Shown: piece by piece, positions 8,161-14,369 of the stretch
Numbering within the stretch: the first letter of the stretch is position 1
Layout of the letters: each line of letters starts with the position of its first letter
Assembly (NCBI GenBank): GCA_964435165.1
Contig: CAYSXY010000052.1
Coordinates: 1-14,380, forward strand
Direction of reading: 5' to 3'
Length of the DNA: 14,380 bases
Source: CAYSXY01 sp964435165
GTDB taxonomy: Bacteria; Pseudomonadota; Alphaproteobacteria; Rickettsiales; RI-342
The notes under the pieces: generated by a model
What the model saw: the letters and a program-made list of their open reading frames with translations, nothing else
What the model was told of the DNA's origin: nothing
Database searches by the model: none
Made by a program: the position numbers and the translations under genes

Positions 8161-9357
8161 TCAGGATTGCATCACTGCCGCCTTTTGATACTTCTTTTCA
8201 TTCGGCAACAAAAATGCGGCCAGCGCTGTGAGTAGCGCCATGCCGCTCAACAACATAAACAATGTGCTCAATCCGCCGGTGGTTGCATACATGATGGCGA
8301 CAAGTGGTACGCCGATCGCACTCACACCCAGCGCCAGTACAAATTTGACACCGTAAATGGTTGAGCGCCATTGCTCGCTGCTATAGCGGGCAATCAGTGC
8401 ATCGCCGAGGGGCACGCCGCCGATATTACAAAATGCCATCAGTCCGGCAATCAGTAATAGCCAGTTGCCCTGCATGATCGCAACCACATACAGTAATGGC
8501 GCCTGAAGGAGAAAAATGGCAATGTAAATCGGCTTGAGATGATGCTTATCAATCAGATGCCCCACCCATAATTGGGCAATGGCGGCGATGCCAAAAATCA
8601 CCGTTACCCAGAAACCAATCTCCGCGGGATTATCGGCCAGACCTTCAAGACGTTCGGCAAATAGTTTAGGAAGTGCGATGGTCGAGGCATTATAGATGAT
8701 GCCCACACAGAGTGTTGCAATCCCTAAAAAGGTAAACACACGCATCAATTCACCCTTGCTGATTTCTCGGGCAATACGATGCGGTTTACTATCCTGTGCG
8801 GCCTGCTCTCCGGAGACTATCATCAGGAATAATATACCAGTGAGAACGCTTATAATACCCGGGATAATAAAGGCAAAACGCCAATCCATCCACACCATCA
8901 ATGTACCAGCTACTACCGGCCCGGCGGCAGTACCTAAATTACCGGACATGCCGTTGACCCCCAGGGCTTTGCCAAGATTATGCGCATTAGCAACCAGAAC
9001 ATTAATACCGACCGGATGATAAATAGACGCAAAAATACCGATCATCGTTAAGCCTGCACCTAATTGCCATGGAGTTTCGGCATAGGCAGTGGCAATAGCT
9101 GCTAGGCCTGTGCCAATGAAAAATACACCGAGCATGCCCTTGGCACTCCATTTCTGTCCAAGCCAGGCAGCGGGGATGCTGCCGGCACCAAAGGCAATAA
9201 ACCCTGGCGTAGCTAGCGCCAGCAATTGGTCATACGGCATATCAAATACCTGCCCCAATCCCAGTACAGTGGTAGGATATAAAATCATAAAAAGATGGGC
9301 ATAGCCGTGGCCGACATAGCAAAAAAGAAGGGCAACAAGTGATGAGGACGCACGCAT
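8161..9357 (-). CDS. MFS transporter, possibly FSR (fosmidomycin-resistance) type
   Basis: This 398-residue inner-membrane protein has about twelve hydrophobic segments along its whole length, the normal size for the major facilitator superfamily. It has a charged central loop at about residues 180-205 (sequence around EQAAQDSKPHR), as expected between two six-helix halves. The first helix contains a GHGYAHLFMILYP stretch, which reminds me of FSR-like transporters; subfamily and substrate are not established. The start ATG at 9357 has a GGAG ribosome binding site six bases upstream (9363-9366), and a good promoter lies just beyond it. It is divergent from the DUF481 operon. A perfect inverted repeat over its -35 box suggests repression by an unlinked regulator, which fits an efflux pump induced by its substrate; that last step is inference. 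Confidence 0.85.
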   Translation of the reverse strand: MRASSSLVALLFCYVGHGYAHLFMILYPTTVLGLGQVFDMPYDQLLALATPGFIAFGAGSIPAAWLGQKWSAKGMLGVFFIGTGLAAIATAYAETPWQLGAGLTMIGIFASIYHPVGINVLVANAHNLGKALGVNGMSGNLGTAAGPVVAGTLMVWMDWRFAFIIPGIISVLTGILFLMIVSGEQAAQDSKPHRIAREISKGELMRVFTFLGIATLCVGIIYNASTIALPKLFAERLEGLADNPAEIGFWVTVIFGIAAIAQLWVGHLIDKHHLKPIYIAIFLLQAPLLYVVAIMQGNWLLLIAGLMAFCNIGGVPLGDALIARYSSEQWRSTIYGVKFVLALGVSAIGVPLVAIMYATTGGLSTLFMLLSGMALLTALAAFLLPNEKKYQKAAVMQS

Positions 9358-9383
9358 AACAACTCCGGCAAACAGTCAGGATG

Positions 9384-9412
9384 ACTATAAGCAGCATCAT
9401 ACGGCATCGCAA
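9384..9412 (-). promoter_or_regulatory. Promoter of the MFS gene
   Basis: On the minus strand TTGCGA (-35, 9412-9407) and TATAGT (-10, 9389-9384) lie 17 bases apart, matching the sigma70 consensus at four and five of six positions. Transcription would start near 9377, about 20 bases before the start codon. The -35 box is in the centre of the inverted repeat at 9397-9424. Confidence 0.55.
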
Positions 9413-9424
9413 TATGCCGTATGA
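9397..9424. promoter_or_regulatory. Perfect inverted repeat, probable operator
   Basis: TCATACGGCAT and ATGCCGTATGA form a perfect 11-bp inverted repeat around a 6-base centre (CGCAAT). It spans the -35 box of the MFS promoter and ends about 8 bases before the weak candidate -35 of the divergent DUF481 operon. No T-run follows it on either strand, so it is not an intrinsic terminator. A dimeric repressor binding here would block RNA polymerase. The regulator family cannot be named, and no regulator gene is in the window. Confidence 0.55.
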
Positions 9425-9431
9425 ATCTCAC

Positions 9432-9459
9432 TTGCTGAATGCGCGCTTTCTGCTATGAC
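9432..9459 (+). promoter_or_regulatory. Weak candidate promoter of the DUF481 operon
   Basis: TTGCTG (9432-9437) and TATGAC (9454-9459) are 16 bases apart and are partial matches to -35 and -10 consensus. Position is reasonable for the gene at 9496, but the match is poor. Confidence 0.22.
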
Positions 9460-9495
9460 GATGACTTCCACCATCTAAAACATCTGGATAACCTT

Positions 9496-10413
9496 ATGAT
9501 ATTGCGCCATATGCTGAAAAAAATACCATATGCATGTATAATAGCATTGTTGATACACACACCGGCCCACGCTATTCCTCAGGATGCTAAAAAAGCACTG
9601 AAGGATGCCTTTGAGACAGGCAATCCGCTAGTCATAGAGGCAGTCGTAGAGATGATGGGCGCACGCTACCCTGATAAGGCTGAAGATATCGTGTTGCATC
9701 TCACGGCGCTAGAGCAGCACAAAAAACAAGAGCAAGAAGCTAAAGCTCTGAAACTGGCTGAAGACAAAGAAGGCACGAGTTACGATGGAGAAGTAGAACT
9801 AGGCATCACTTATGCTTTTGGTAATAGTGAGAGTGAACAGAGTTTTGCCAGAACGGAACTTACGCGCGATGCTGAGCATTGGCGAAATATTTTTACGGCG
9901 GAAATGCGCAATAGTGCAGAAGCAGATACCCGAACGGCTGAAGATTACCGCGCGCGATTCAAAACAGACTATAAACTCTCCGATATAGACTATCTCTATG
10001 GCAGCATTTCATACGTCAATGATCGCTTTTCAGGTTTTGAATATCGTATTGAAGAATTCCTCGGCTATGGCCGCACTTTATGGAAAGACGACACGATAGA
10101 GCTAACCGCAGAAGTGGGTCTCGGCGCACGACATTCTCACCTGGAAACAACCGGCGCCACGCATGAGTTTACGCAACGTCTGAAACAAGGGCTGAACTGG
10201 CAGATAGATGAAAACTGGAAATTTGAAGAATCGCTTGAGACAACAATTGGTCGTGAAGCAACGATCACCAATCTGCAAACGGCGTTAACCACGGCATTAG
10301 CCCAGAGCCTCAACCTGCGTTTTCGCTTTGACGTAGAACATATCTCCGATGTACCGGCGGGAAGAGAGAATACGGATACCGTCACCGGTTTAAATCTGGT
10401 ATATGGTTTTTAA
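9496..10413 (+). CDS. DUF481 family outer-membrane protein (YdiY-like)
   Basis: The chosen ATG at 9496 gives a signal peptide of about 26 residues: a basic start, a hydrophobic core (ACIIALLI) and an AHA cleavage site. The ATG at 9511 would also leave a working signal, while an extension to 9439 would place unlikely residues in front of it. The mature part begins with a helical, Lys/Glu/Gln-rich region up to about residue 85. From about residue 95 it shows alternating polar and aromatic strands (for example GITYAFGNSESE) and ends in LVYGF, a terminal aromatic residue typical of outer-membrane barrels. This matches DUF481, the family of the 'putative salt-induced outer membrane protein' YdiY. 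The stop overlaps the start of the next gene in TAATG, so translation is coupled to the K+ channel. Its role is unknown; a link to osmotic or ionic stress is inferred from the family name and neighbours. Confidence 0.8.
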   Translation: MILRHMLKKIPYACIIALLIHTPAHAIPQDAKKALKDAFETGNPLVIEAVVEMMGARYPDKAEDIVLHLTALEQHKKQEQEAKALKLAEDKEGTSYDGEVELGITYAFGNSESEQSFARTELTRDAEHWRNIFTAEMRNSAEADTRTAEDYRARFKTDYKLSDIDYLYGSISYVNDRFSGFEYRIEEFLGYGRTLWKDDTIELTAEVGLGARHSHLETTGATHEFTQRLKQGLNWQIDENWKFEESLETTIGREATITNLQTALTTALAQSLNLRFRFDVEHISDVPAGRENTDTVTGLNLVYGF

Positions 10414-10919
10414 TGCATGAACTATGGCAGTATTATGGACTGGCGGGAGTTATCGGGGCGGCACTGATTGGGCTGACCTGCCTGGTGCATTACGAAACAC
10501 TACGCGCCATTTCAAACTGGCTGCCTCTGATTCATACGCGCTTGCGTCTCAAAACCCTCATCGTCATTTTAGGCGTATTCTGCAGTCATATCATTGCCAT
10601 TTGGATATATGCCGTCGCTTATTATGGTCTGATTCACTATGCGCATATTGGCGATATCATTGTCAGCACATCATTAGTGACATTTGACGAATCACTGCTC
10701 TCTTGCCTGTATTTTTCAGCCACTACTTATACCTCGTTGGGTTATGGCGATGTTGTGCCAACGGATGGCTTGCGGATGCTGGCTGGCATTGAAGCGCTCA
10801 ATGGCCTGGTGCTCATCGGGTGGTCTGCCTCTTTCATCTATCTGGTGATGGAGCGCTTCTGGTCGATGCCGTATGGCGGCAAACATGCTCCCAAACATAA
10901 AAACACACATCAACGATGA
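10413..10919 (+). CDS. Small potassium channel protein (Ion_trans_2 type)
   Basis: This 168-residue membrane protein has hydrophobic segments at about 9-27, 47-74 and 121-146. Between the last two is a pore loop with the selectivity-filter sequence TSLGYGD at residues 107-113, followed by VVP. The filter is a variant of the classical TVGYGD of K+ channels. No cytoplasmic RCK/TrkA domain follows; the tail is short and rich in His and Lys. The protein is predicted to be a tetrameric inner-membrane K+ conduit. The start ATG overlaps the DUF481 stop by one base, and its own TGA overlaps the lysozyme ATG (ATGA), so the three genes look translationally coupled. The missing ligand domain means gating, if any, is not evident from the sequence. 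Confidence 0.87.
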   Translation: MHELWQYYGLAGVIGAALIGLTCLVHYETLRAISNWLPLIHTRLRLKTLIVILGVFCSHIIAIWIYAVAYYGLIHYAHIGDIIVSTSLVTFDESLLSCLYFSATTYTSLGYGDVVPTDGLRMLAGIEALNGLVLIGWSASFIYLVMERFWSMPYGGKHAPKHKNTHQR

Positions 10920-11695
10920 TGCGTCTGCCATTATTGGGAGGTGTGTGGGCAGTGATGGCAGAGCGCCCCAAGACGCTTTTTCTGATCATCATACTGGGCA
11001 TCGCCATTTATGGCAGCACGACACTTTATAGAGAGCACGTCTTATCTGCAGAAGCACAGCGATTATACAATGAATATTATGCGCACTATTATGCTGAATA
11101 TCGCAAAACATTGACCGATAGCGATGCGCGGCATTATGCGCGCTATTATGCTCGTTACTATGCACGTTATTTCGCGTCGGAAGATTATCGTATTTCGCTA
11201 CAATACGCATTGCCGAAGCCAACGCAGGAAGCCTTTGTCTATCCCGAAGAAACCGAGATTGCCGAACTGGGCATTACAACTGCGGGCATCGATTTAATCA
11301 AGCATTTTGAGGGATTCAGTGCCGAGCCTTATAAAGATGCCGGAGGAAAGCTGACTATTGGCTTTGGCCATTTGATTCGGCAGGGTGAATATTACACGGT
11401 GCTAAGTAAGAAAGAGGCGACAGATTTGCTGCGCCAGGATGTTGCGTTGGCAGAGGCGATTGTCAAACGACATGTGACAGTCCCGTTGAATCCGCAGCAA
11501 TTCTCGGCGTTAGTTTCTTTGGTCTACAATATCGGCGGCGGTCATTTCGCCGATTCGACATTGCTACGGCGCTTGAATGCAGGCGATTATGAATCAGCAG
11601 CAGATGAATTCCTGCGCTGGAACAAGGTGGGAACACGCACGCTGCGCGGCTTGGTTAGGCGCCGTGAGCAGGAACGAGCCATGTTTTTATCTTAA
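10916..11695 (+). CDS. Membrane-anchored GH24 (phage-type) lysozyme with tyrosine-rich stalk
   Basis: Residues 19-36 form a single N-terminal hydrophobic anchor or uncleaved signal. Residues 51-91 form a tyrosine-rich helical stalk with five Y-A-x-Y units. From about residue 114 to the end is a GH24 lysozyme domain, with E132, D141 and T147 at the E-x8-D-x5-T spacing of T4 lysozyme, in the context HFEGFS...KDAGGKLTIGFGH. The catalytic residues appear intact, so the protein should cut peptidoglycan from the periplasmic face. Anchored endolysins (SAR type) exist in phages, but no holin or other phage gene is near; overlap with a host channel gene argues for a cell-wall remodelling role. The first ATG overlaps the channel stop; a stronger ribosome binding site at 10936 favours starting instead at GTG 10952 or ATG 10955, which would shorten the cytoplasmic end only. 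Confidence 0.87.
   Translation: MMRLPLLGGVWAVMAERPKTLFLIIILGIAIYGSTTLYREHVLSAEAQRLYNEYYAHYYAEYRKTLTDSDARHYARYYARYYARYFASEDYRISLQYALPKPTQEAFVYPEETEIAELGITTAGIDLIKHFEGFSAEPYKDAGGKLTIGFGHLIRQGEYYTVLSKKEATDLLRQDVALAEAIVKRHVTVPLNPQQFSALVSLVYNIGGGHFADSTLLRRLNAGDYESAADEFLRWNKVGTRTLRGLVRRREQERAMFLS
10936..10941 (+). promoter_or_regulatory. Strong ribosome binding site inside the lysozyme 5' end
   Basis: GGGAGG lies 10 bases before an in-frame GTG (10952) and 13 before an in-frame ATG (10955). No comparable site precedes the ATG at 10916. It may be the real initiation site, or a second one producing a protein shorter by 12-13 residues with the anchor intact. Confidence 0.45.
11135..11170 (+). repeat. 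Three 12-bp tandem repeats encoding Tyr-Ala-Arg-Tyr
   Basis: Three consecutive units of the form TATGCNCGNTAY encode YARY-YARY-YARY; a fourth, diverged unit follows (F-A-S-E). A further pair of Y-A-x-Y units is at 11078-11101. Differences are at third codon positions, suggesting an older duplication kept for its protein sequence. Confidence 0.75.
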
Positions 11696-11710
11696 CGTTG
11701 GGTTGGATAT

Positions 11711-11786
11711 ATAGCCGATAGCGTATATCGCTACACAAAATCAATCGGCTATCAGCCCGCGACTACGGGCCGTCGCTTATGCGATG
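11711..11786 (+). repeat. Structured intergenic element, copy 1
   Basis: ATAGCCGAT (11711-11719) pairs perfectly with ATCGGCTAT (11744-11752), 24 bases apart, with an inner AGCG/CGCT hairpin between them. The segment CAGCCCGCGACT (11753-11764) follows, then CGTCGC-TTAT-GCGATG, a hairpin with a 4-base loop (11771-11786). Its sequence and layout are shared with 14237-14315. It starts 15 bases after the lysozyme stop. No clear T-run follows, so it is not a standard terminator. Confidence 0.55.
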
Positions 11787-12044
11787 CATGCGTTTATATG
11801 CTAACATAATCACAATGAAGGATAACTCAGTTCCTGATGCCTTTTTACTTGATTAAGCGCAACAAAACGTGTAAAGCGACACTCCGCTAAAAGGCAGTGA
11901 TGCTGGCTTTTGGCTAAATCACACACCGGAATAATCATCCTGTGCTTACAGTAGGTAAGAAAGACATGATCCGGTGGCGGGGGCATGAGCCCAACAGCCG
12001 ATGGACGAGATATGCATCGCCATCGCTGTATATAACTGGATGAC

Positions 12045-12051
12045 GAAAGGA
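12045..12051 (+). promoter_or_regulatory. Ribosome binding site of rpsB
   Basis: GAAAGGA lies six bases before the ATG at 12058. It settles the start there instead of the in-frame ATG at 12001, whose extra 19 residues do not look like S2. Confidence 0.75.
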
Positions 12052-12057
12052 TACATC

Positions 12058-13116
12058 ATGTATTCACTACCCTCTTACTCCATGCGTGAAATGATGGAGG
12101 CTGGCGTTCATTTTGGCCATAAAACCAAGCGCTGGAACCCCAAAATGGCACCATTCCTGTTTGGAATTCGCAATGACGTTCATATCATCGATCTGCAGCA
12201 AACAGTGCCGATGCTGGATCGCGCTCTCAAATCCGTCCATGATATTGTTCTCCGTAATGGTCGCGTTTTATTCGTAGGTACGAAGCGGCAAGCACAGGAT
12301 ACAGTCGCCGAATATGCCAAACGCTGTGGGCAGTATTATGTGAATCACCGCTGGCTGGGTGGCATGCTGACCAACTGGAAAACTATCTCTGAATCCATTC
12401 GCAAATTGCGTGATTTGGAAGAATTACTCAATTCCGGTGAGGCAGCAGGCCTGACCAAGAAAGAGCGCCTGAACCTGACGCGCCAGAAAGAAAGACTGGA
12501 TCGTGCCCTGGGCGGTATTCGTGATATGGGTGGTGTGCCGGATATTCTGGTCGTTGTCGACACGAACAAAGAAGATATTGCGGTGATGGAAGCACGGAAA
12601 CTGGGGATTCCTGTCATCGGTATTCTGGATAGTAACTCGGATCCGGATGGCATTGTCTATCCTGTGCCGGGCAATGATGATTCTAGCCGCGCCATTCGCT
12701 TTTACTGCCGTGTGGTGAGTGAGGCAGTACTGTCCGGTATTGAACGCGGTATCGGTCAGAGCCCTGTCGACACCGGTGCCAATGATGTTGCGCCGGTAGA
12801 AAAATCAGTGGCAAAGAAACCCACCAAAGCCAAAGCAGAAGATTCCGCGCAGAAATCAGACGAAAAAACTGCTGAGGACACGGCTGAGCCAGTATCCGAG
12901 GAAGCGCTGAAAGAACTCGCGGATGCGAAAAACAGCGATGCTAAGGAAACAAAAGCTGATAAAGCCGAAGAAAAGCCAAAGGCAGCGAAAAAAGCATCAA
13001 CCGCAAAAAAAGCGGATGAGGGTAAGTCAACTGCCAAGAAAGCATCGGCTAAAAAAGAAGTAAAAAAAAATGACAGCGATGCCGAGGATAAAAAATCCCT
13101 GAAAAAGGCATCATAA
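12058..13116 (+). CDS. rpsB: 30S ribosomal protein S2 with long C-terminal tail
   Basis: S2 binds the 30S subunit on the solvent side of the neck and is needed for S1 docking and translation initiation. The core (about residues 1-230) is a standard S2, with clear family sequences such as MEAGVHFGHKTKRWNPKMAPF, shown here only in part as GVHFGHKTKRWNPK, as well as FVGTKRQAQ, NHRWLGGMLTN and NKEDIAVMEARKLGIPVIGI. The 352-residue product is about 110 residues longer than E. coli S2. The extra part, from about residue 231, is a low-complexity Lys/Ala/Glu tail with AKKAS-like repeats. The ribosome binding site at 12045 supports the start. tsf follows after 91 bases with a hairpin in the spacer. 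The tail is in frame and free of stops, so it appears real, though it contains a run of nine A bases at 13062-13070. Confidence 0.97.
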   Translation: MYSLPSYSMREMMEAGVHFGHKTKRWNPKMAPFLFGIRNDVHIIDLQQTVPMLDRALKSVHDIVLRNGRVLFVGTKRQAQDTVAEYAKRCGQYYVNHRWLGGMLTNWKTISESIRKLRDLEELLNSGEAAGLTKKERLNLTRQKERLDRALGGIRDMGGVPDILVVVDTNKEDIAVMEARKLGIPVIGILDSNSDPDGIVYPVPGNDDSSRAIRFYCRVVSEAVLSGIERGIGQSPVDTGANDVAPVEKSVAKKPTKAKAEDSAQKSDEKTAEDTAEPVSEEALKELADAKNSDAKETKADKAEEKPKAAKKASTAKKADEGKSTAKKASAKKEVKKNDSDAEDKKSLKKAS

Positions 13117-13130
13117 AAGCATCATGGGTA

Positions 13131-13164
13131 ATGGTGCCGGGTGACTCACAATACCCGGCATCGT
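13131..13164 (+). terminator. Hairpin in the rpsB-tsf spacer, possible attenuator
   Basis: TGCCGGGT (13135-13142) pairs perfectly with ACCCGGCA (13153-13160), and the stem extends by about four more pairs including wobbles. No T-run follows, so complete termination is not expected. It could tune the S2 to EF-Ts ratio, act as an RNA processing site, or mark a partial terminator, as reported for the E. coli spacer. Confidence 0.45.
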
Positions 13165-13194
13165 GAATATTTAACGGACGAATCAGAACATAGT

Positions 13195-13201
13195 GGAAGG
13201 A
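13195..13201 (+). promoter_or_regulatory. Ribosome binding site of tsf
   Basis: GGAAGGA lies six bases before ATG 13208 and overlaps the in-frame GTG at 13193, which is therefore not the start. Confidence 0.8.
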
Positions 13202-13207
13202 AGAATC

Positions 13208-14128
13208 ATGGTTATTTCAGCACAAGCCATCAAAGAACTGCGTGAGCGTAGCGGAGCCGGAATGATGGATTGCAAAAAAGCCCTGCAGGAAGCAAATGGC
13301 GACATGGATGCAGCGGTTGATTGGCTGCGTAAAAAAGGCCTGGCAGCCGCTGCAAAGAAAGCTGGCCGTGCCGCAGCGGAAGGCCTGGTGGCGATCAAAG
13401 CTGGTGGAACCAAAGCCGCAGTCATCGAATTAAACTCGGAAACGGATTTCGTTGCTCGTAATGAAGAATTTCAAAAACTAGCACAAACCATTGCAGATGT
13501 TGCCTTGGAATCAGGCAGTTATGATGCAACCAAATCAGCTGATTATCCCGGTGAAGGAAAATCGGTGGAAGAGACCGTAGCCGAGCGCGTTGGCAGTATC
13601 GGTGAAAATCTGATGTTCCGCCGCGCAGAAGTGCTGTCGGTAAGCAATGGCGCGGTTGCGACATATATTCACAATGCTGTCGTACCGGGTATGGGTAAAA
13701 TTGGTGTACTGGTAGCACTGGAGTCTACCGGTGATCAATCAAAGCTCGAAGAACTGGGCCGCCAGATCGCGATGCATGTGGCCGCAGCACGTCCGGAATC
13801 ACTGAATGTAGAAGAACTGGACCCGGCATTATTGGAGCGCGAAAAAGAAGTGCTGCGCGAACAGGCGCGTGCCTCAGGTAAGCCGGAAAATATCATTGAA
13901 AAAATGATCGAAGGGCGCCTGCGTAAATTTTACGAAGAGGTGGTGCTCTTAGAGCAGGCTTTTGTGATTGACGGTAAAACGCGTATTGCCGATGTGGTGA
14001 AAGAAGCTGAGAAAGAGGTCGGTGCGCCGATTGAGCTCAAAGCATTTGCCCGTCTTCAATTAGGTGAAGGTGTAGAAAAAGAAGAAGACAATTTCGCTGA
14101 GGAAGTGAAAAAAGCGGCCGGCGCCTAA
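13208..14128 (+). CDS. tsf: Translation elongation factor Ts
   Basis: EF-Ts exchanges GDP for GTP on EF-Tu in the cytoplasm. The 306-residue product starts with the N-terminal UBA-like domain (IKELRERSGAGMMDCKKAL) and has the conserved TDFVARN motif of the EF-Tu-binding region at about residues 80-86. Two core dimerisation subdomains follow, ending with the usual charged tail. Length fits EF-Ts of alphaproteobacteria, slightly longer than the 283 residues of E. coli. The start at 13208 is chosen from its ribosome binding site and from similarity of the N-terminus to other EF-Ts. It is downstream of rpsB, probably in the same transcript, and is followed by a strong terminator, so pyrH and frr, which often come next, are not in this operon within the window. 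Confidence 0.97.
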   Translation: MVISAQAIKELRERSGAGMMDCKKALQEANGDMDAAVDWLRKKGLAAAAKKAGRAAAEGLVAIKAGGTKAAVIELNSETDFVARNEEFQKLAQTIADVALESGSYDATKSADYPGEGKSVEETVAERVGSIGENLMFRRAEVLSVSNGAVATYIHNAVVPGMGKIGVLVALESTGDQSKLEELGRQIAMHVAAARPESLNVEELDPALLEREKEVLREQARASGKPENIIEKMIEGRLRKFYEEVVLLEQAFVIDGKTRIADVVKEAEKEVGAPIELKAFARLQLGEGVEKEEDNFAEEVKKAAGA

Positions 14129-14151
14129 TTTTCATCAGTAATAGTATTTAA

Positions 14152-14187
14152 AAAGCCCGCCAGGATTATGTCCGGGCGGGCTTTCTT
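14152..14187 (+). terminator. Rho-independent terminator after tsf, usable from both strands
   Basis: AAAGCCCGCC (14152-14161) pairs with GGCGGGCTTT (14175-14184), with a further GGA/TCC pairing inside the loop, and is followed by TTTCTT on the plus strand. On the minus strand the stem is followed by TTTTTAAAT, so it could also end a convergent gene coming from the right. Confidence 0.9.
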
Positions 14188-14236
14188 ATATGTGATGGCG
14201 ATCGTGTCACAGTTGCATGACAACGTTACTTTTTTT

Positions 14237-14315
14237 ATAGCCATTACATTAATTTTCATACAATCTAAATGGCTATCAGGCCGCGACTGCTGCTGCCCGC
14301 GCCATAGTTGGCGCG
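14237..14315 (+). repeat. Structured intergenic element, copy 2
   Basis: ATAGCCATT (14237-14245) pairs perfectly with AATGGCTAT (14268-14276), 22 bases apart. CAGGCCGCGACT (14277-14288) follows, then CGCGCCA-TAGT-TGGCGCG, a perfect 7-bp hairpin (14298-14315). Compared with copy 1, two bases of each stem arm differ in a compensatory way, while the 12 bases after the stem differ at one position only. Confidence 0.55.
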
Positions 14316-14339
14316 TAAGCCTTAGTGGCGTCTGAACTC

Positions 14340-14369
14340 CCCACTAATTTCTATACAGAAATTAGTGGG
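14340..14369. repeat. Perfect 13-bp inverted repeat with 4-base loop
   Basis: CCCACTAATTTCT and AGAAATTAGTGGG surround ATAC. On the plus strand AAAAG follows and on the minus strand GAGTT, so no T-run makes it an intrinsic terminator. It may be part of an element cut by the window edge. Confidence 0.6.

Larger units (their letters stand above)
11696..12057 (+). promoter_or_regulatory. Long structured spacer and leader upstream of rpsB
   Basis: No gene is seen in these 362 bases. After the structured element come several possible hairpins: 11886-11897 with 11903-11914 (twelve pairs, one G-G mismatch), AGCG/CGCT at 11875-11888, CACCGGA/TCCGGTG (11924-11930 with 11970-11976) extended by ATCAT/ATGAT, and GGGC-ATGA-GCCC near 11980-11992. 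TGCCTTTTTA near 11839 could pair instead with TAAAAGGCA at 11888-11896, excluding two of the others. No convincing promoter was found; TTGATT at 11849 with TAAAGC 17 bases later is weak. Bacterial rpsB leaders are known to be bound by S2 for feedback control in E. coli; the same job here is inference. Confidence 0.4.

Noticed and set aside
8152..8175. GCAAT/ATTGC hairpin at the junction of the convergent 674-aa and MFS genes
   Set aside because: Five pairs and no T-run; too weak to call a terminator.
10916..11695. Prophage lysis cassette
   Set aside because: The lysozyme is coupled to a K+ channel and DUF481 gene; no holin, spanin, structural or integrase gene is near.
14191..14236. TGTGA/TCACA and GTTG/CAAC hairpins followed by a T-run after the tsf terminator
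   Set aside because: Stems of four or five pairs are too weak, and a strong terminator already precedes them.
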